Shown here: positions 22,546 to 32,637 of the stretch, piece after piece
How positions within the stretch are numbered: position 1 is the stretch's first letter
How the letters are laid out: the number at the start of each line of letters is the position of its first letter
Origin: Madurella fahalii
Taxonomy: Eukaryota > Ascomycota > Sordariomycetes > Sordariales
Direction: 5' to 3'
Assembly: GCA_029876055.1 (NCBI GenBank)
Contig: CM056877.1
Location: 1,178,001 to 1,242,000 of the forward strand
DNA: 64,000 bases
The notes under the pieces: model-generated
What the model saw: only the letters and a program-made list of their open reading frames with translations
Told to the model about the DNA's origin: nothing
The model's database searches: none
Made by a program: the position numbers and the translations under genes

Positions 22546-23344
22546 TCAAGGGATTAGCACCGACGGGTCCTCACGCCTGAGATAGCCCTGCTCAATCAGA
22601 TTCGCAACGCTATCGTACAGCATGTACTGCACGCCCGCTCCGGGCTGTCCAAACCAGGGGGCGATCGGACCGGCAAGCACGACGAGCTCCTGGACAACAC
22701 TGTAGACCTTGTAGTTGTACGTCGAACTAAGCGCCTCACCATTAGCGTCTCTCACCAATACGCAGAAAAAGCGGAACCAAAAAAAAAAAAAAAAAAAGCG
22801 GGACTCACGCATCCTCCCCTTGCCCAGCAACCAGATTACTCGGCGGCAGCGCGCGCTGCGCGTACGGCGCGCCCGCGGGGCTCACAAAGGTGCCAAACTC
22901 GGACCCGAACCGGTCCAGGAGGGTGTCCACGGGGAGCGTCACGTTGCCCTGGATGGGGGTGCCGTCCTCACCGCCGCCCTCGCCGTCCTGGACCAGTGTG
23001 AACCCGGATTGCGGCGGGTAGTTCCACCAGCCGGACGACTCGTTGAACCACGCACTGATGAAGGCGCCCGGGCAGAGCCCGCCCAGGCGGTCGTAGAAGA
23101 TCGGGTCGAGAATGACGGTCAGCGGGTCGTCCGACTCGTTGTCGCTGGGCAGCTTGGTGGGCCCCAGGCGCGAGTCGCCGCAGAGGTAGGTCTGCAGGAG
23201 GGAGGTGTTGTAGGCGGTGCCCTCGCAGTAGCGCGGCGTGTTGCGGCGGCCGCACGAGGCCGAGGTAGGGGCGGAAGCGCGGGGTTTGAAGGGGAGGGAG
23301 AGGGCCGAGAGGGGGAGGATGGCGAGGATAGTTAAGAGCTTCAT
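22546..23344 (-). CDS. Secreted TNT-domain NADase
   Basis: Two exons, 23344-22809 and 22750-22546, give 246 residues. The 58-nt intron has a GTGAGT donor and contains a run of about 19 T in sense orientation; the only in-frame acceptor is GAG, so that edge is tentative. Residues 1-16 are a signal peptide. The body matches the fungal secreted NAD glycohydrolase fold related to the tuberculosis necrotizing toxin domain. Matching elements are YCEGTAYNTSLLQ, YLCGDSRLGPTKLP, TLPVDTLLDRFGSEFGTFVS, APYAQRALPPSNL and AGPIAPWFGQPGAGVQY. Several N-glycosylation sequons and the N-terminal cysteines agree with an extracellular enzyme. Family members cleave NAD+/NADP+ to nicotinamide and ADP-ribose; a role in microbial competition or host interaction is inference. 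Length matches the family and no inactivating change is seen. Confidence 0.88.
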
Positions 23345-24757
23345 TGTTGGTGGTGGGGATTTAAGGCTGAGTAATTACTATTAGGAGTTGATTGCAACAG
23401 ATTAGGGCGGCTCAATGGCGATGATGTAGACGAGACGATATTGGGAAAAGCTTCGCGGGGACGGGAACATTTTGTATGATTTCTCATCGTCAACAATCAG
23501 GCCTAGCGAGAGTCTGATCCATGGTACTCTGATCCCTCCCCTCTATGGAGAGAGCGGATTCCGCTTTCTCAGTATCAACACTCTACACGTGGTGTTGTTT
23601 ACTGCGCAAAAAGTGAGACGGGCATATATTGTCTCAGTCTCTGTGGCCTCTGACTGGCTACGCTCTCCCGGTCGACATATTCTTGGCGTTGTTGCATGAG
23701 CTGAACCTATCGGGTAGGCCCGAGGCCAATTGGGAGCGGCATGGCCGGAGATTAGGAGCCACAAAAAGACGGATTTTGGGCCGCGCCAAGATCCTATGAT
23801 GGTTCGTGTTATACTCGGACTAGGTAGAGAACTCACGTTGTGTACATTACACTGAGAGAGACGATGGCTAAATGCTGGTAAACTGCATATTGTGTGTGTG
23901 TGTGTGTTGATATGCCAAGTCTTCAACCGGGACAAGCTATTGAACTATGGTCTTCATTCAAATCTCGTCTCCTTCAGCGCTGCCTGTCACGGCCCAGAAC
24001 CCGTTCCAAGGCAGACATGAATGTTGACTGTCGAGCGCTTCCCATGCATATGGTCATGACACTATAGCAAAGTTAACATCGATCAGCGCGAACTGAAGGC
24101 CCTGTATAAATGCACCGCCAGTGGAGGTCCAAATAGCCCGGCTTGCAGATTTCGGTCCGCCGGATCATATCGTTTACCAGCCACATCACGCGGGTCCACG
24201 AGTGAGCTTCTGGGGTGTCGGGGTCAAATGGACGGTCATTGTCAAATTGCCCCTACCACCACGGTTGTTTTCCACTTCGAGTCTCACGAAGTGGTGCATC
24301 TTGGATTTCCGCGTCGTTTGGACTCCGAGTGGGGAAGTCAGTTTCGTTCAGTGGTAATTACCCTAGGTGTGGGATCAATGATCGAATTAGAAGACTATCG
24401 CAAAGCACTTTGTAATTAGATTAGAGAGGGAACGAACAGGAGTAAGACAGTCAGGCGGGAGCGATCTATAAAACTTGCCCTCCTAGTCAGTTAACTAAGG
24501 GAGGATCTGTGAGCCGTCTCTAGCTTATCTGCAACTTTGAGCATATGATGCGCTTCGACTTGAGAGTCTCGACGCACAGCAAACCACGAGAACCGAAGAG
24601 TTTGAAGCGGTTCTGACCCGCACCAAAAGTCCACAAACTTGACAAGACTTTGTTTATTCGAGACGTTGGTATCGATCTATCAGCAGTCAAATCCGGGGGG
24701 GTATAATAGCAGCACTAGCACAACCACCAAAAAAAAAAAAAAAAAAAGACCAACTCC
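23345..24757. other. Intergenic; promoter of the NADase gene
   Basis: Holds a TG dinucleotide run (about 23891-23906). A TATAAA at 24105-24110 on the plus strand is followed by a 63-codon ATG frame (24228-24419) that I cannot support as a gene. A run of 19 A lies at 24729-24747, close to the DBP7 stop codon. Confidence 0.45.
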
Positions 24758-27154
24758 TCAACCAATATTGAACTCGCTCGAAGCGTTCATAACCATCTTC
24801 ATCTTCTCCCTCATCCTCCTCGCAGCATCGTCATCCACTGCACCTGGTTCATCATCGTCATTCTTGCTCTTCCCACCCGCACCAGATTTATTACCCTTCT
24901 GCCCAGCGGTACCAGTAGCCCCAGAAGAAGCAGGCTTGTGCGTCCGTCTGGAGACCCCACCGCCAATCCCCCCCGGCGCCTCGCGCAAGCCAAAAGCTTT
25001 CGCCATGTGCCCCAGATGTAGCTGTGTGATATCAAAATACACTCTTTCCTCACGCACGTGTGTTGCATAGGCGCGAATATGCGAGCGGAACGCTTGTCTT
25101 CCAGCGTCTAGGAGGGGGCTATCTTTTGGCATGTTGGCGGCCTTTGCCGACTTGCTGCTTTTCCATTTTGCCTTAGGTTTCTGAGCTGCCTCTTCCGCGT
25201 CTTTATCCGAGGTAGATTTGGCAAGTAGTCGCTGCTCGAAATGCAGTTGAAGTGCCTCCGCGCGAGTTGTCCAAGTTTGCTTCTCCGTCGTCTCGGGGGT
25301 GGGGTGTGTGGAGGGAAGGTTAACGGCGGTAGCAAGGCCTTTCTGGAGTACGGATTCGTAGAGTTGTGGGGCGATGGGCGATGAGGACGAGAGGATCGAA
25401 GTGTACCCCTCCTCGCAGCCTGGAAGAAGGAACAGGACAGCTTTTCCGGACCGTCCAGCGCGGGCGGTTCGGCCGATGCGATGTAGGTGATCGGGAACGG
25501 CAAATGCCGGGTCGTATTCGATGACGAGGTCGACTGCGGGGACGTCGAGACCGCGGGATGAGATGTCGGTGGTGATGAGAACTGCTGGGTCCTTGCAGGT
25601 GGAGAAGGCGTTTAGTGTGGAGGAACGTACCGGCTGTGCCAGGGAGCCGTGGAGTTTGTGGAGGATCACTTTTGGGTTTGCTGGCGAGGTTATGTAGGCC
25701 GCTGGAGCGACGGTCGAGGCTGTGTGGATGGTGGAGCCTGCTTTCGTCGGCGAGGATTCCGGAGCAGGTAGTTCAAGGGGCTTGGTGTCTTTGAGCAGCT
25801 CGTAGTGGAAGTCGACCGAGTCGGCGCATGAGATGAAGATGATGGCTTTCATGACGGAACCTCGCCTCGCAAACGTTGACTTGAGTAGGGCGATCAACGT
25901 AACCAAGCGCAACTTGGCTGGCACGATGATGCAAGACTGTTTCAGCTGCGCGGGGGCGGCGAACGTGGCCTCATTCCCTGCCGCCGCGTCCTTCTCCATC
26001 TCGGACATGGATGCCGTGATGTGGACGGCATCCTCCAAGCTGATCTCGCCCAGCTTCTGTACGTTCATCTTCATGGTTGCTGAACACAGAACAGTTACCC
26101 TACGAGAGGGAAGAACGCCATCCAGCACCACACCTTCGGCATTCTGTTTCTGTAGCTTGTCGGCTCGGATTTTGCCGACAATGGTCCGAATATCCTCTTC
26201 AAAACCCATCTCCATCATCCGGTCGCCCTCGTCCAACACCAGCCATCGCACCGTTCCGACGTCCAGAACCTTTGTGTTGTCGAGGTGATCCGTCAACCGG
26301 CCGGGGGTTGCGATCAAGATGTTGACGCCTTTCCGTATCCGTGCCTTCTCAGACTTCTTGCTCTCGCCTCCTATGACGGTAGTGCAGACAAGCCACGGCG
26401 CGCAGCGCAATACCTTTTCCAAAACGACAGCAATCTGCTTGCAAAGTTCGCGGGTGGGTGCCAAAATGATGGCAAATAGTCCCGAGTTTCGGTGCACCTT
26501 CGTGTCCTTGGCGCTCCCGTCCTCGTTCAGACTCAGCGCCATGATCCTGTGGACAATCGGCAGGAGGTAGGCCAATGTCTTTCCGGATCCAGTCTCAGCT
26601 TGTAGGAAGGCATCGCTGTCTTCCTTAATAAGCTGCGGTATTGTGTTCTTCTGAATGGCTGTCGGCGCCTTCATCTCGAGCTTCGAGGCTAGATGCTGGG
26701 CAACACGCCGTGAGAGACCCAGGGTGTGGAAGTTCGCAGCTTCTTCAGACAACGGCGCATTGGACGGTTTTGCGGGTTCGGCTTCCTCGGCTGGCTGCTC
26801 CTCGAAGGCGGTGACCGGCGCAGGATTCGACGTGAAAAGACTCGACGATATCTGGCCCGTCTTCATCGCATGGCTGGGCGTTCTGGCGTCTCCGTCGGCA
26901 GTCTTTGGGAACTTTGCATGCCTGGCATGATCGCCATCCTCTGTCCTCTGTCTTTTCGGTGGCCTGTGCGGGTCGTAATCGCCAGTGGTCGGCCTGCGTC
27001 TTGTGGGGGCGGATGTATGGCCATCCTGATGCGCTTGTTTGACGCTCCTCTGAGCCTTGAGCCGGTCTCTCCAGCGACCGCCTTTAAACTTGACTTGACT
27101 CTTCAGTGGTGCATCGCCAAGCTCAAAGTTGAGTAGCATGCCATCGTCGGCCAT
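24758..27154 (-). CDS. DBP7: ATP-dependent RNA helicase DBP7
   Basis: Uninterrupted 798-residue frame starting MADDGMLLNFELGD; the further upstream extension begins at a TTG and is ignored. Superfamily-2 helicase motifs are complete: AETGSGKT (about 186-193), PTRELC (233), TPGR (283), the DEGD variant of the DEAD box (308), SATM, ISSRGLDVP and HRIGRTARAGRSGKA. The DEGDRMMEMGF variant, the basic N-terminus (RWRDRLKAQRSVK) and the C-terminal REERVYFDITQLHLGHMAKA region are typical of Dbp7/DDX31. That protein works in the nucleolus in early 60S ribosomal subunit assembly. Insertions between RecA motifs, such as the PAPESSPTKAG stretch, are usual for fungal Dbp7. Single exon. Confidence 0.95.
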   Translation of the reverse strand: MADDGMLLNFELGDAPLKSQVKFKGGRWRDRLKAQRSVKQAHQDGHTSAPTRRRPTTGDYDPHRPPKRQRTEDGDHARHAKFPKTADGDARTPSHAMKTGQISSSLFTSNPAPVTAFEEQPAEEAEPAKPSNAPLSEEAANFHTLGLSRRVAQHLASKLEMKAPTAIQKNTIPQLIKEDSDAFLQAETGSGKTLAYLLPIVHRIMALSLNEDGSAKDTKVHRNSGLFAIILAPTRELCKQIAVVLEKVLRCAPWLVCTTVIGGESKKSEKARIRKGVNILIATPGRLTDHLDNTKVLDVGTVRWLVLDEGDRMMEMGFEEDIRTIVGKIRADKLQKQNAEGVVLDGVLPSRRVTVLCSATMKMNVQKLGEISLEDAVHITASMSEMEKDAAAGNEATFAAPAQLKQSCIIVPAKLRLVTLIALLKSTFARRGSVMKAIIFISCADSVDFHYELLKDTKPLELPAPESSPTKAGSTIHTASTVAPAAYITSPANPKVILHKLHGSLAQPVRSSTLNAFSTCKDPAVLITTDISSRGLDVPAVDLVIEYDPAFAVPDHLHRIGRTARAGRSGKAVLFLLPGCEEGYTSILSSSSPIAPQLYESVLQKGLATAVNLPSTHPTPETTEKQTWTTRAEALQLHFEQRLLAKSTSDKDAEEAAQKPKAKWKSSKSAKAANMPKDSPLLDAGRQAFRSHIRAYATHVREERVYFDITQLHLGHMAKAFGLREAPGGIGGGVSRRTHKPASSGATGTAGQKGNKSGAGGKSKNDDDEPGAVDDDAARRMREKMKMVMNASSEFNIG

Positions 27155-28146
27155 GGTTGCTGGTGGTTGGGCTGCGCGATGTACTCGAGCTCGCAACGGG
27201 CGGAAAAAAAGTTGCGCTGCCAAAAGTTGAGCCCCTCAATGTCCGGCAGAACTGGGTGGGACTTGACGAAAACCCCCATCATTGGCCCGGAGAGCAATGT
27301 GGTGTCCCATTACTACCCTTCACCGCCTGCCAAACTAGGGCAACCGGAAAGCGGAGAGTTCCAGGTTACAGCGTTCCTTCGTCCTATTATCTTGCTAAGG
27401 ATCGCTCAAAGATCCCAATGGCTAACAGCATTAGGGATCTGCGTTAACGCAAGAATAGAGCATGTCCTTTCGTCATTGGTAGTGTTACACGTTCTCTATC
27501 TGAGGAGCAAGGACAGCATTGATCATTGATCCGAGGGTTCGGCTCCACTTCTCAGCCCCGCCAAGATCCTACGGTTAGGTAGCTCGGACCTCGCATTTAT
27601 CTCCAAGGCTCGGAATGCCATGCCGTTTTCCTGTGAGTGACAAACACGACTTCTCTCGTGCTTCGGGTACATCCCTGAACTAATTCCCTAGTTGCCTGAC
27701 AATTATACCATTTAAGAAATTGCAGCACGACCAATGCCGTTGATGAAGGCGGCCAAGCGCCCGGCGGTTCAACGTCGGACGTCGGGATCGGCGTTTGAAG
27801 AGCCCCGAGCCCGCCATCAACACAAAAGAAGGATTGGCTGTGCCGTCTCACATCATATGCAAACGGTCACATCGGCCGTATCGGCGGTGACCGGAACCGA
27901 GATCAGAGATGGCATGATGAGCCTGGCATGATGGGCCTGGCAAGATGGGCCTGGCAGGGCGGCTGCTGCCACGCACTTGGACTTCCCCAAGGGCTGACTC
28001 CGATCAGCATATTAACCGGACGTACTCAGCTAGACTGCGGCTTGGTTTGGAGCTTCGGTGCTCCGGACGTCCACTGCGCGCTGCAAGCCACTGCACGACG
28101 TAGCTATATAACATTCGGGCCTGTAGCCCGATCCCGAACCTCCAGC
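27155..28146. other. Divergent promoter region of DBP7 and MCR1
   Basis: Intergenic; no gene supported. Contains the 14-bp tandem repeat listed separately. Confidence 0.5.
27911..27952 (+). repeat. 14-bp tandem repeat, three copies
   Basis: GGCATGATGAGCCT, GGCATGATGGGCCT and GGCAAGATGGGCCT follow one another about 200 bp upstream of the MCR1 start. It may be a protein-binding array or simple slippage. Confidence 0.85.
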
Positions 28147-29118
28147 ATGTTCCGAGGCAACGTATTCCGGCCTCGTCCTCTTCGGCCCACACTTAATGCG
28201 AGCGCAATGAGCACCCAAGTCGCAGTTGCAGCCGCCATCGCCGGCATTGGCGTGTATGCCCTATATCTGCGCAGGAGCGCAGGTGCACAAGATGCCAAGT
28301 CCGGGAAGCCCGTCTTCAGCAGCTTCGGCTTCCACAGCCTGCGGCTTCACAGCACCGAGCTCATCAACCACAACACCAAGCGGCTGCGATTTGAGCTGCC
28401 GGACCCCAGCCAACCAAGCGGACTATCCCTCACATCAGCTCTGCTGACCGTTTCCTTCCCCAATGGCGGCTGGCTCCCGGTGCTCCGGCCGTACACGCCG
28501 GTGAATGAGCTAGGTATGGGGTGGCGCAGCCAACCACGGCAATCGTAGACTTTTTGCTGACCACATCCGCCAGACGAACCCGGCTTCATCGAGCTCATGG
28601 TGAAGCTCTATCCGGGTGGCAAGCAGAGCACCCATCTCCACTCGCTCAAACCGGGCGACAAACTCACGTTCGCGCCCATCAAGGAGCTCGCCTGGATACC
28701 GAACAAGCACGAGCATGTGGCCCTCATCGCTGGCGGCGCGGGCATCACGCCCATGTACCAGCTCGCTCGCGGCATCCTACGCAACCCCGACGACCAGACG
28801 CGCATTACCGTCGTGTGGGGCGTTAACACGGACTCGGACATCTTTCTGAGGGACGAGTTCGCCGCGCTAGAGAAGAACTACCCGGGCAGATTCAAGGCCG
28901 TGTATGTGGTTGCGACGCCAGATGCCGGATCACCTCACCAGAAGGGATTTGTGACGAAGCAGGTACTGGAGAAGGCCGGGCTGAGCCCCAAGGAAGAGAA
29001 GAATCGGGATGTCAAGGTTCTGGTATGCGGGCCGCCCCCCATGGAGAAGGCGCTGAAGGGGACGAAGGGCATTCTGGCCGAACTGGGCTACGGGAAGGAT
29101 CAGATTTACAGCTTTTGA
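28147..29118 (+). CDS. MCR1: Mitochondrial NADH-cytochrome b5 reductase
   Basis: Two exons, 28147-28513 and 28574-29118, with a 60-nt intron (GTATGG...CAG, phase 1), give 303 residues. The N-terminus (MFRGNVFRPRPLRPTLNAS) is Arg-rich like a mitochondrial presequence and is followed by a membrane anchor (about 22-42: VAVAAAIAGIGVYALYL). The catalytic part shows the FAD-binding RPYTP motif, the VKLYPGGKQSTHLHSLKPGD segment, the NADH-binding GGAGITPMYQLARGI and the C-terminal VCGPPPME. This is the normal domain order and length for Mcr1, which passes electrons from NADH to cytochrome b5 in the outer membrane and intermembrane space for sterol and fatty-acid metabolism. Confidence 0.95.
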
Positions 29119-29760
29119 GCTGCGTGTTTATTACATCTAGGGTTATGGCTGGCGTTTGGTTGCTCCCATATACATCTGTACCACAATCTAGTAGGAATCG
29201 ATATTACCTGCGGTTTACGCATCGAGTTGTAGTGTTGACAGTGGGAGCACTGTCGGCTGATTCACATCTGCTCGGGTCACACAATGGCTGTAGGCCTCAC
29301 TCGCGGGTATCCGTGCACAGGCAGACGCGCCTTGGTCTCGCGTTTTGTGTGAAATTCACTTTTCCAGTGGAACAAATCGAATGGAGCTCGAGTGAGGGAG
29401 ACCGTCTGACCTTTTTCTTTGAAAATCTTTCGGGTCACACACGACAAACAAAAGCCAAATTAGGCCATCTGCACATCTTGCTCATTTGTACATCATCTCG
29501 TACGCGGAGCTTTTCCCGTGTCGTCGTCGGGCAAGCGGGAACAATACTAATTATCTTCAGTTACGACGAATCACTATTTTATCAGTTTCGGTTCGGACAA
29601 CGATAGACAAATAATTTATCCCGTCGCGAAACTTGCCTAGGCCCGGCTGAAGAAATCAAGACCGTCAGCTCAATCCAACCAGCACCCCAGATTTCCCAAT
29701 CTCAACAACATAATTACTTACTGCCATCGGGGGGGACGACCAATCGCCACCACAATCAAC
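29119..29760. other. Intergenic spacer
   Basis: No gene seen between MCR1 and the CYTH gene; promoter of the latter expected here. Confidence 0.5.
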
Positions 29761-30540
29761 ATGCTCCGCGGGCCTCTCCGCCCGACCCCCTTCCTCCTCC
29801 TCAGAGCACACCAGATCCTCAAGAGCCCCCCAGCCAGCGCAGCCAAACAACCTCCCCACCCGGCCACCTCCAACCTACCGACGCGGACGCCGACACCGAC
29901 AGCACCCGGCAAAACCGTCCTCGAAGTCGAGCGGAAATTTCCCGCCCTCGCCGTGCCCTCCCTCTCCCCTGCGCACTGCCGGGGGTACGCGCCGGCGTTC
30001 GGGTCGGTGACGGCGTTGCCGGCACGGCGGATCCACGACGTCTACTACGACACGGCGTCGCACGCGCTCTGCGCCGCGGGCACTTGGGTCCGCCTGCGGG
30101 ACGGCCGGTGGGAGGCCAAACTGCGGCGGGGCGGCGACTTTGTCAACTCGCGGTTCGAGGAGCTCGCGCGCGAGGACGACATCACGCGCTGCGTGCGCGC
30201 CATCCTGGGCGACGCGCGCCCGCCCCGGGAGAAGTTCGGGCTGCGCGTCATGGCCGAGTTCACCACTACCCGCGAGGCGTGGTTGTGCGACGGCGAGTTC
30301 AGGGTCGTCAGGGATCGCATGGATTTCGGGCATGAGGTTGGCGAGGTCGAGCTGCAGGTTGCGGTGGACGGCTTGATGGGGGAGGGGTGGAAGGAGAGGG
30401 AGATGGAGAGGATGGATGCGAGGATCGCGGGGTTTATGGAGAGGTATAGGTGGGCTTTTGACTGCAGCCGCGGGGAGGCCAAGGGGAAGCTGACGGCGTG
30501 GTTTGAGATGGTGGAGAAGGATAAGAACAAGGAGAGGTGA
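29761..30540 (+). CDS. CYTH-domain phosphatase, thiamine-triphosphatase-like
   Basis: Single-exon protein of 259 residues. Residues 1-50 are basic and Pro-rich (MLRGPLRPTPFLLLRAH), a likely mitochondrial presequence. The CYTH tunnel domain follows. It has the ExExK-type start VLEVERKF (about 53-60), YYDTASHAL, the basic strand TWVRLRDGRWEAKLRRGGD, and acidic metal-binding strands (FRVVRDRMDFGHEVGEVELQ). Members hydrolyse thiamine triphosphate or inorganic tripolyphosphate with Mg2+. The Trp-Glu-Ala-Lys element and the helical C-terminus fit the thiamine-triphosphatase branch. Very GC-rich third codon positions support coding. Confidence 0.88.
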   Translation: MLRGPLRPTPFLLLRAHQILKSPPASAAKQPPHPATSNLPTRTPTPTAPGKTVLEVERKFPALAVPSLSPAHCRGYAPAFGSVTALPARRIHDVYYDTASHALCAAGTWVRLRDGRWEAKLRRGGDFVNSRFEELAREDDITRCVRAILGDARPPREKFGLRVMAEFTTTREAWLCDGEFRVVRDRMDFGHEVGEVELQVAVDGLMGEGWKEREMERMDARIAGFMERYRWAFDCSRGEAKGKLTAWFEMVEKDKNKER

Positions 30541-30631
30541 GAAGAGGGTGGAGAAGGGGGTCGGAAGGGGGGAAGGAGTGATTGTGGGATACTGGAACTG
30601 GGACTGGAACCGGGTCGTAATAATGAAATGG

Positions 30632-31024
30632 TGCAGAGACACACATCTACACCCACATATCCATCAAAACAAAGGTGAGGGCAAAGGTGGCCAAATGCCA
30701 GACAGACAAGATGGAGCAGCTTGAACCGGGTCAAACAACTGAACACGTGTAGATAGAGCTCCCTCTAGTCAGAAGGAGACTACTTTGCACGCAAAGAAAG
30801 CTCGTCAATTGAGCTTGTAACGAGTGTGGAAAGGAGTGCTGAATTGATTGTCCCTGTTTAAGGGGCAATGGCAGGACGACCCTACTTAGTAATTATGGTG
30901 CAAAAGAACAATGGGCCCTCAGCAAATTCCAACCCCGGAGCGCGTCCCAGTAAGTACCTAATGGTCCTCTGATCAGATGGACCCTGTTCCCAGGGAACAG
31001 CTTCCCCCAACTCAATAACAACGT
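30632..31024 (-). repeat. Dispersed repeat family, copy B (reverse orientation)
   Basis: Read on the minus strand, it matches copy A over its full length. It starts TTGAGTTGGGGGAAGCTGTT, continues through TCTGATCAGAGGACCATTAG and TCCACACTCGTTAC, and passes GGGAGCTCTATCTACACGTG to GGTGTAGATGTG and CTGCACCATTTCA. Differences from copy A are mostly transitions. It begins about 90 bp after the CYTH stop codon. Confidence 0.7.
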
Positions 31025-31159
31025 GCAGCGAACTAATTACTGTGAAGCATCGCGAAGTTTTGTATCATAATCCTGGGTTGCTTAGGTAGGTAGCCAACTC
31101 AATTCCGATCAACCGCCGGTGCTAACCACTGCGCGGACTGGATACATGACCGCGGACCA

Positions 31160-31883
31160 CTACCATCCGCGCTGGAGAAGGTCATCAGCCATCAGTTGGA
31201 TCCACTGGTCACAGCGCGTAAGAGCCTGGGTCATGTTTCCGTACGAGACTTCCGTGTTCCCGCTGGTGTCCACTTCGACAAGCTTGCGCTTCTCCCGGTG
31301 ATAGTAGTAGAGAATCGCAGGGGTGAGGAGCATGTATTCGTCGAATCTCCTGTCGAACACCTCACTGGTATCTCCGGCTCGGCCAGCCTGTCTGGAAAGC
31401 ACTCTGAACTTGGCTAAGTCCCGGGGGCAATTGAAGAACAGGACCGCGACCGGCTCTCCGAACTGAAGATGGGTTAGCAAGTCTGATCGATGGAGCGTCA
31501 ATCACCAGGTCAAACCTGCCTCTCTCTCAAACTCCAGGGCTTGATTCAACTGCCGGGGGAACCCATCGAGGACAATGGGCTGATCGGATGCACACTCACG
31601 GAACCTGGCTCTGAGGATGGGGAACAGGTATTCCGAGGGGAGGAGCTCGCCGCGCTCAACGTAGCCGCGGACGACACTGCTTGTGTTTGGGTTCGAAGTC
31701 ACCTGCCGGAGCAGGTCGCCGACGGAGATGTGCGCAAACCGGACAGTCCTTGCCAATATCCTTGCCAATGTCCCTTTCCCTGCCCCAGGAGGTCCTACTC
31801 TAGAGTGAGATATACTGCGGGACGGGAACTCTCCCCTGAGAAGACTTACCGATGACGAAGACGAATCGGCGATTGGACTCCAT
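31160..31883 (-). CDS. Nucleoside monophosphate kinase (adenylate/UMP-CMP kinase family)
   Basis: Three exons, 31883-31850, 31797-31520 and 31462-31160, give 204 residues. Intron 1 is GTAAGT...GAG (52 nt, phase 1). Intron 2 has a clear branch point and acceptor (TGCTAACCCATCTTCAG), but the only donor keeping frame is GC (GAG|GCAGGT), so a GC-AG intron is proposed. The fold is complete: P-loop GPPGAGKG (about 14-21), NMP-binding HISVGDLLRQ and GELLPSEYL, LDGFPRQ, FFNCP, and a very short lid with RAGRAGDTSEVFDRRFDEY. Short-lid members are UMP/CMP kinases or adenylate kinase 1 types that move phosphate from ATP to NMPs. It lies head-to-head, about 0.5 kb away, with the viperin-like remnant, which suggests a role in supplying nucleotides for that enzyme (inference). 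Confidence 0.82.
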
Positions 31884-32437
31884 GATCGATGGGTGCGGTT
31901 TCTGGCAAATGTGTGCAGATCTTGGTCGTTGTGAGAGATTGGAGGAGAGCGAACTCCACGGGAAGAGCCAACGGGGAGGGCCAACTAAATACCTTGCCCG
32001 GCTTTGATTTGTCGTCTTGGAACTGCAGGCCTTTTCTGCCACTGACTCTTTCTAGAACCATCAAGCCTGGGAGCTTGCCTCCTGCGGAAGATCTTTGTCA
32101 GCCGGCGTTTGTCGCATTGACTGTGAAATGGGGTTTGTTCTAGAAAGTGTGAGAAATCAGCCAAAGATGTGACTAGCCAGACAAACACCAGAGAGCACCC
32201 ATGGATCATCATCGAGCCATATTTGAGTCCTTGTGCTACCAAAACACCTGAGGCACACCGTCTGCCCCCCGGTGGTTCAGACACATCCCCTAAGAACTAT
32301 AATTACGCTACCCTCAGGCTCCAACTGCAATATCCTTCTCCATTCCAGATAACTTCCAGAAACTGTCCACCTCAAGAATCCGCCCATCATAGTCCTCCAC
32401 AGCGTCTTCTCGTCAGATGGACCCCTCCAGGACATCG
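31884..32437. other. Divergent promoter between kinase and viperin-like remnant
   Basis: About 550 bp between the two head-to-head genes. No other gene seen. If the two are co-regulated, control elements should lie here. Confidence 0.45.
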
Positions 32438-32553
32438 TCTTCTTCTTCTTCTTCTTCTTCTTCTTCTTCTTCTTCTTCTTCTTCTTCTTCTTCTTCTTCT
32501 TCTTCTTCTTCTTCTTCTTCTTCTTCTTCTTCTTCTTCTTCTTCTTCTTCTTC
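32438..32553 (+). repeat. TCT trinucleotide microsatellite
   Basis: About 116 bp of uninterrupted TCT (near 39 units), just upstream of the recognisable viperin-like coding segments. It reads as poly-Ser, poly-Leu or poly-Phe depending on frame, and poly-Glu/Lys on the other strand. Confidence 0.97.
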
Positions 32554-32637
32554 CTCATCGTCACTCTCGTCTTCGTCCCTGTCATCACCCCAAAGAAAGC
32601 CCATAACGAACCACGCCGACGCCGCCATGCTACCAGC

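Noticed and set aside
24228..24419. 63-codon ATG frame downstream of a TATAAA
   Set aside because: Protein-like but short, without motif, splice or repeat evidence; left as an observation in the intergenic entry.
32169..32606. Poly-Leu open frame over the TCT microsatellite, and the poly-Glu frame on the other strand (32413-33099)
   Set aside because: Both are products of the trinucleotide repeat; the minus-strand frame is antisense to the viperin-like segments.
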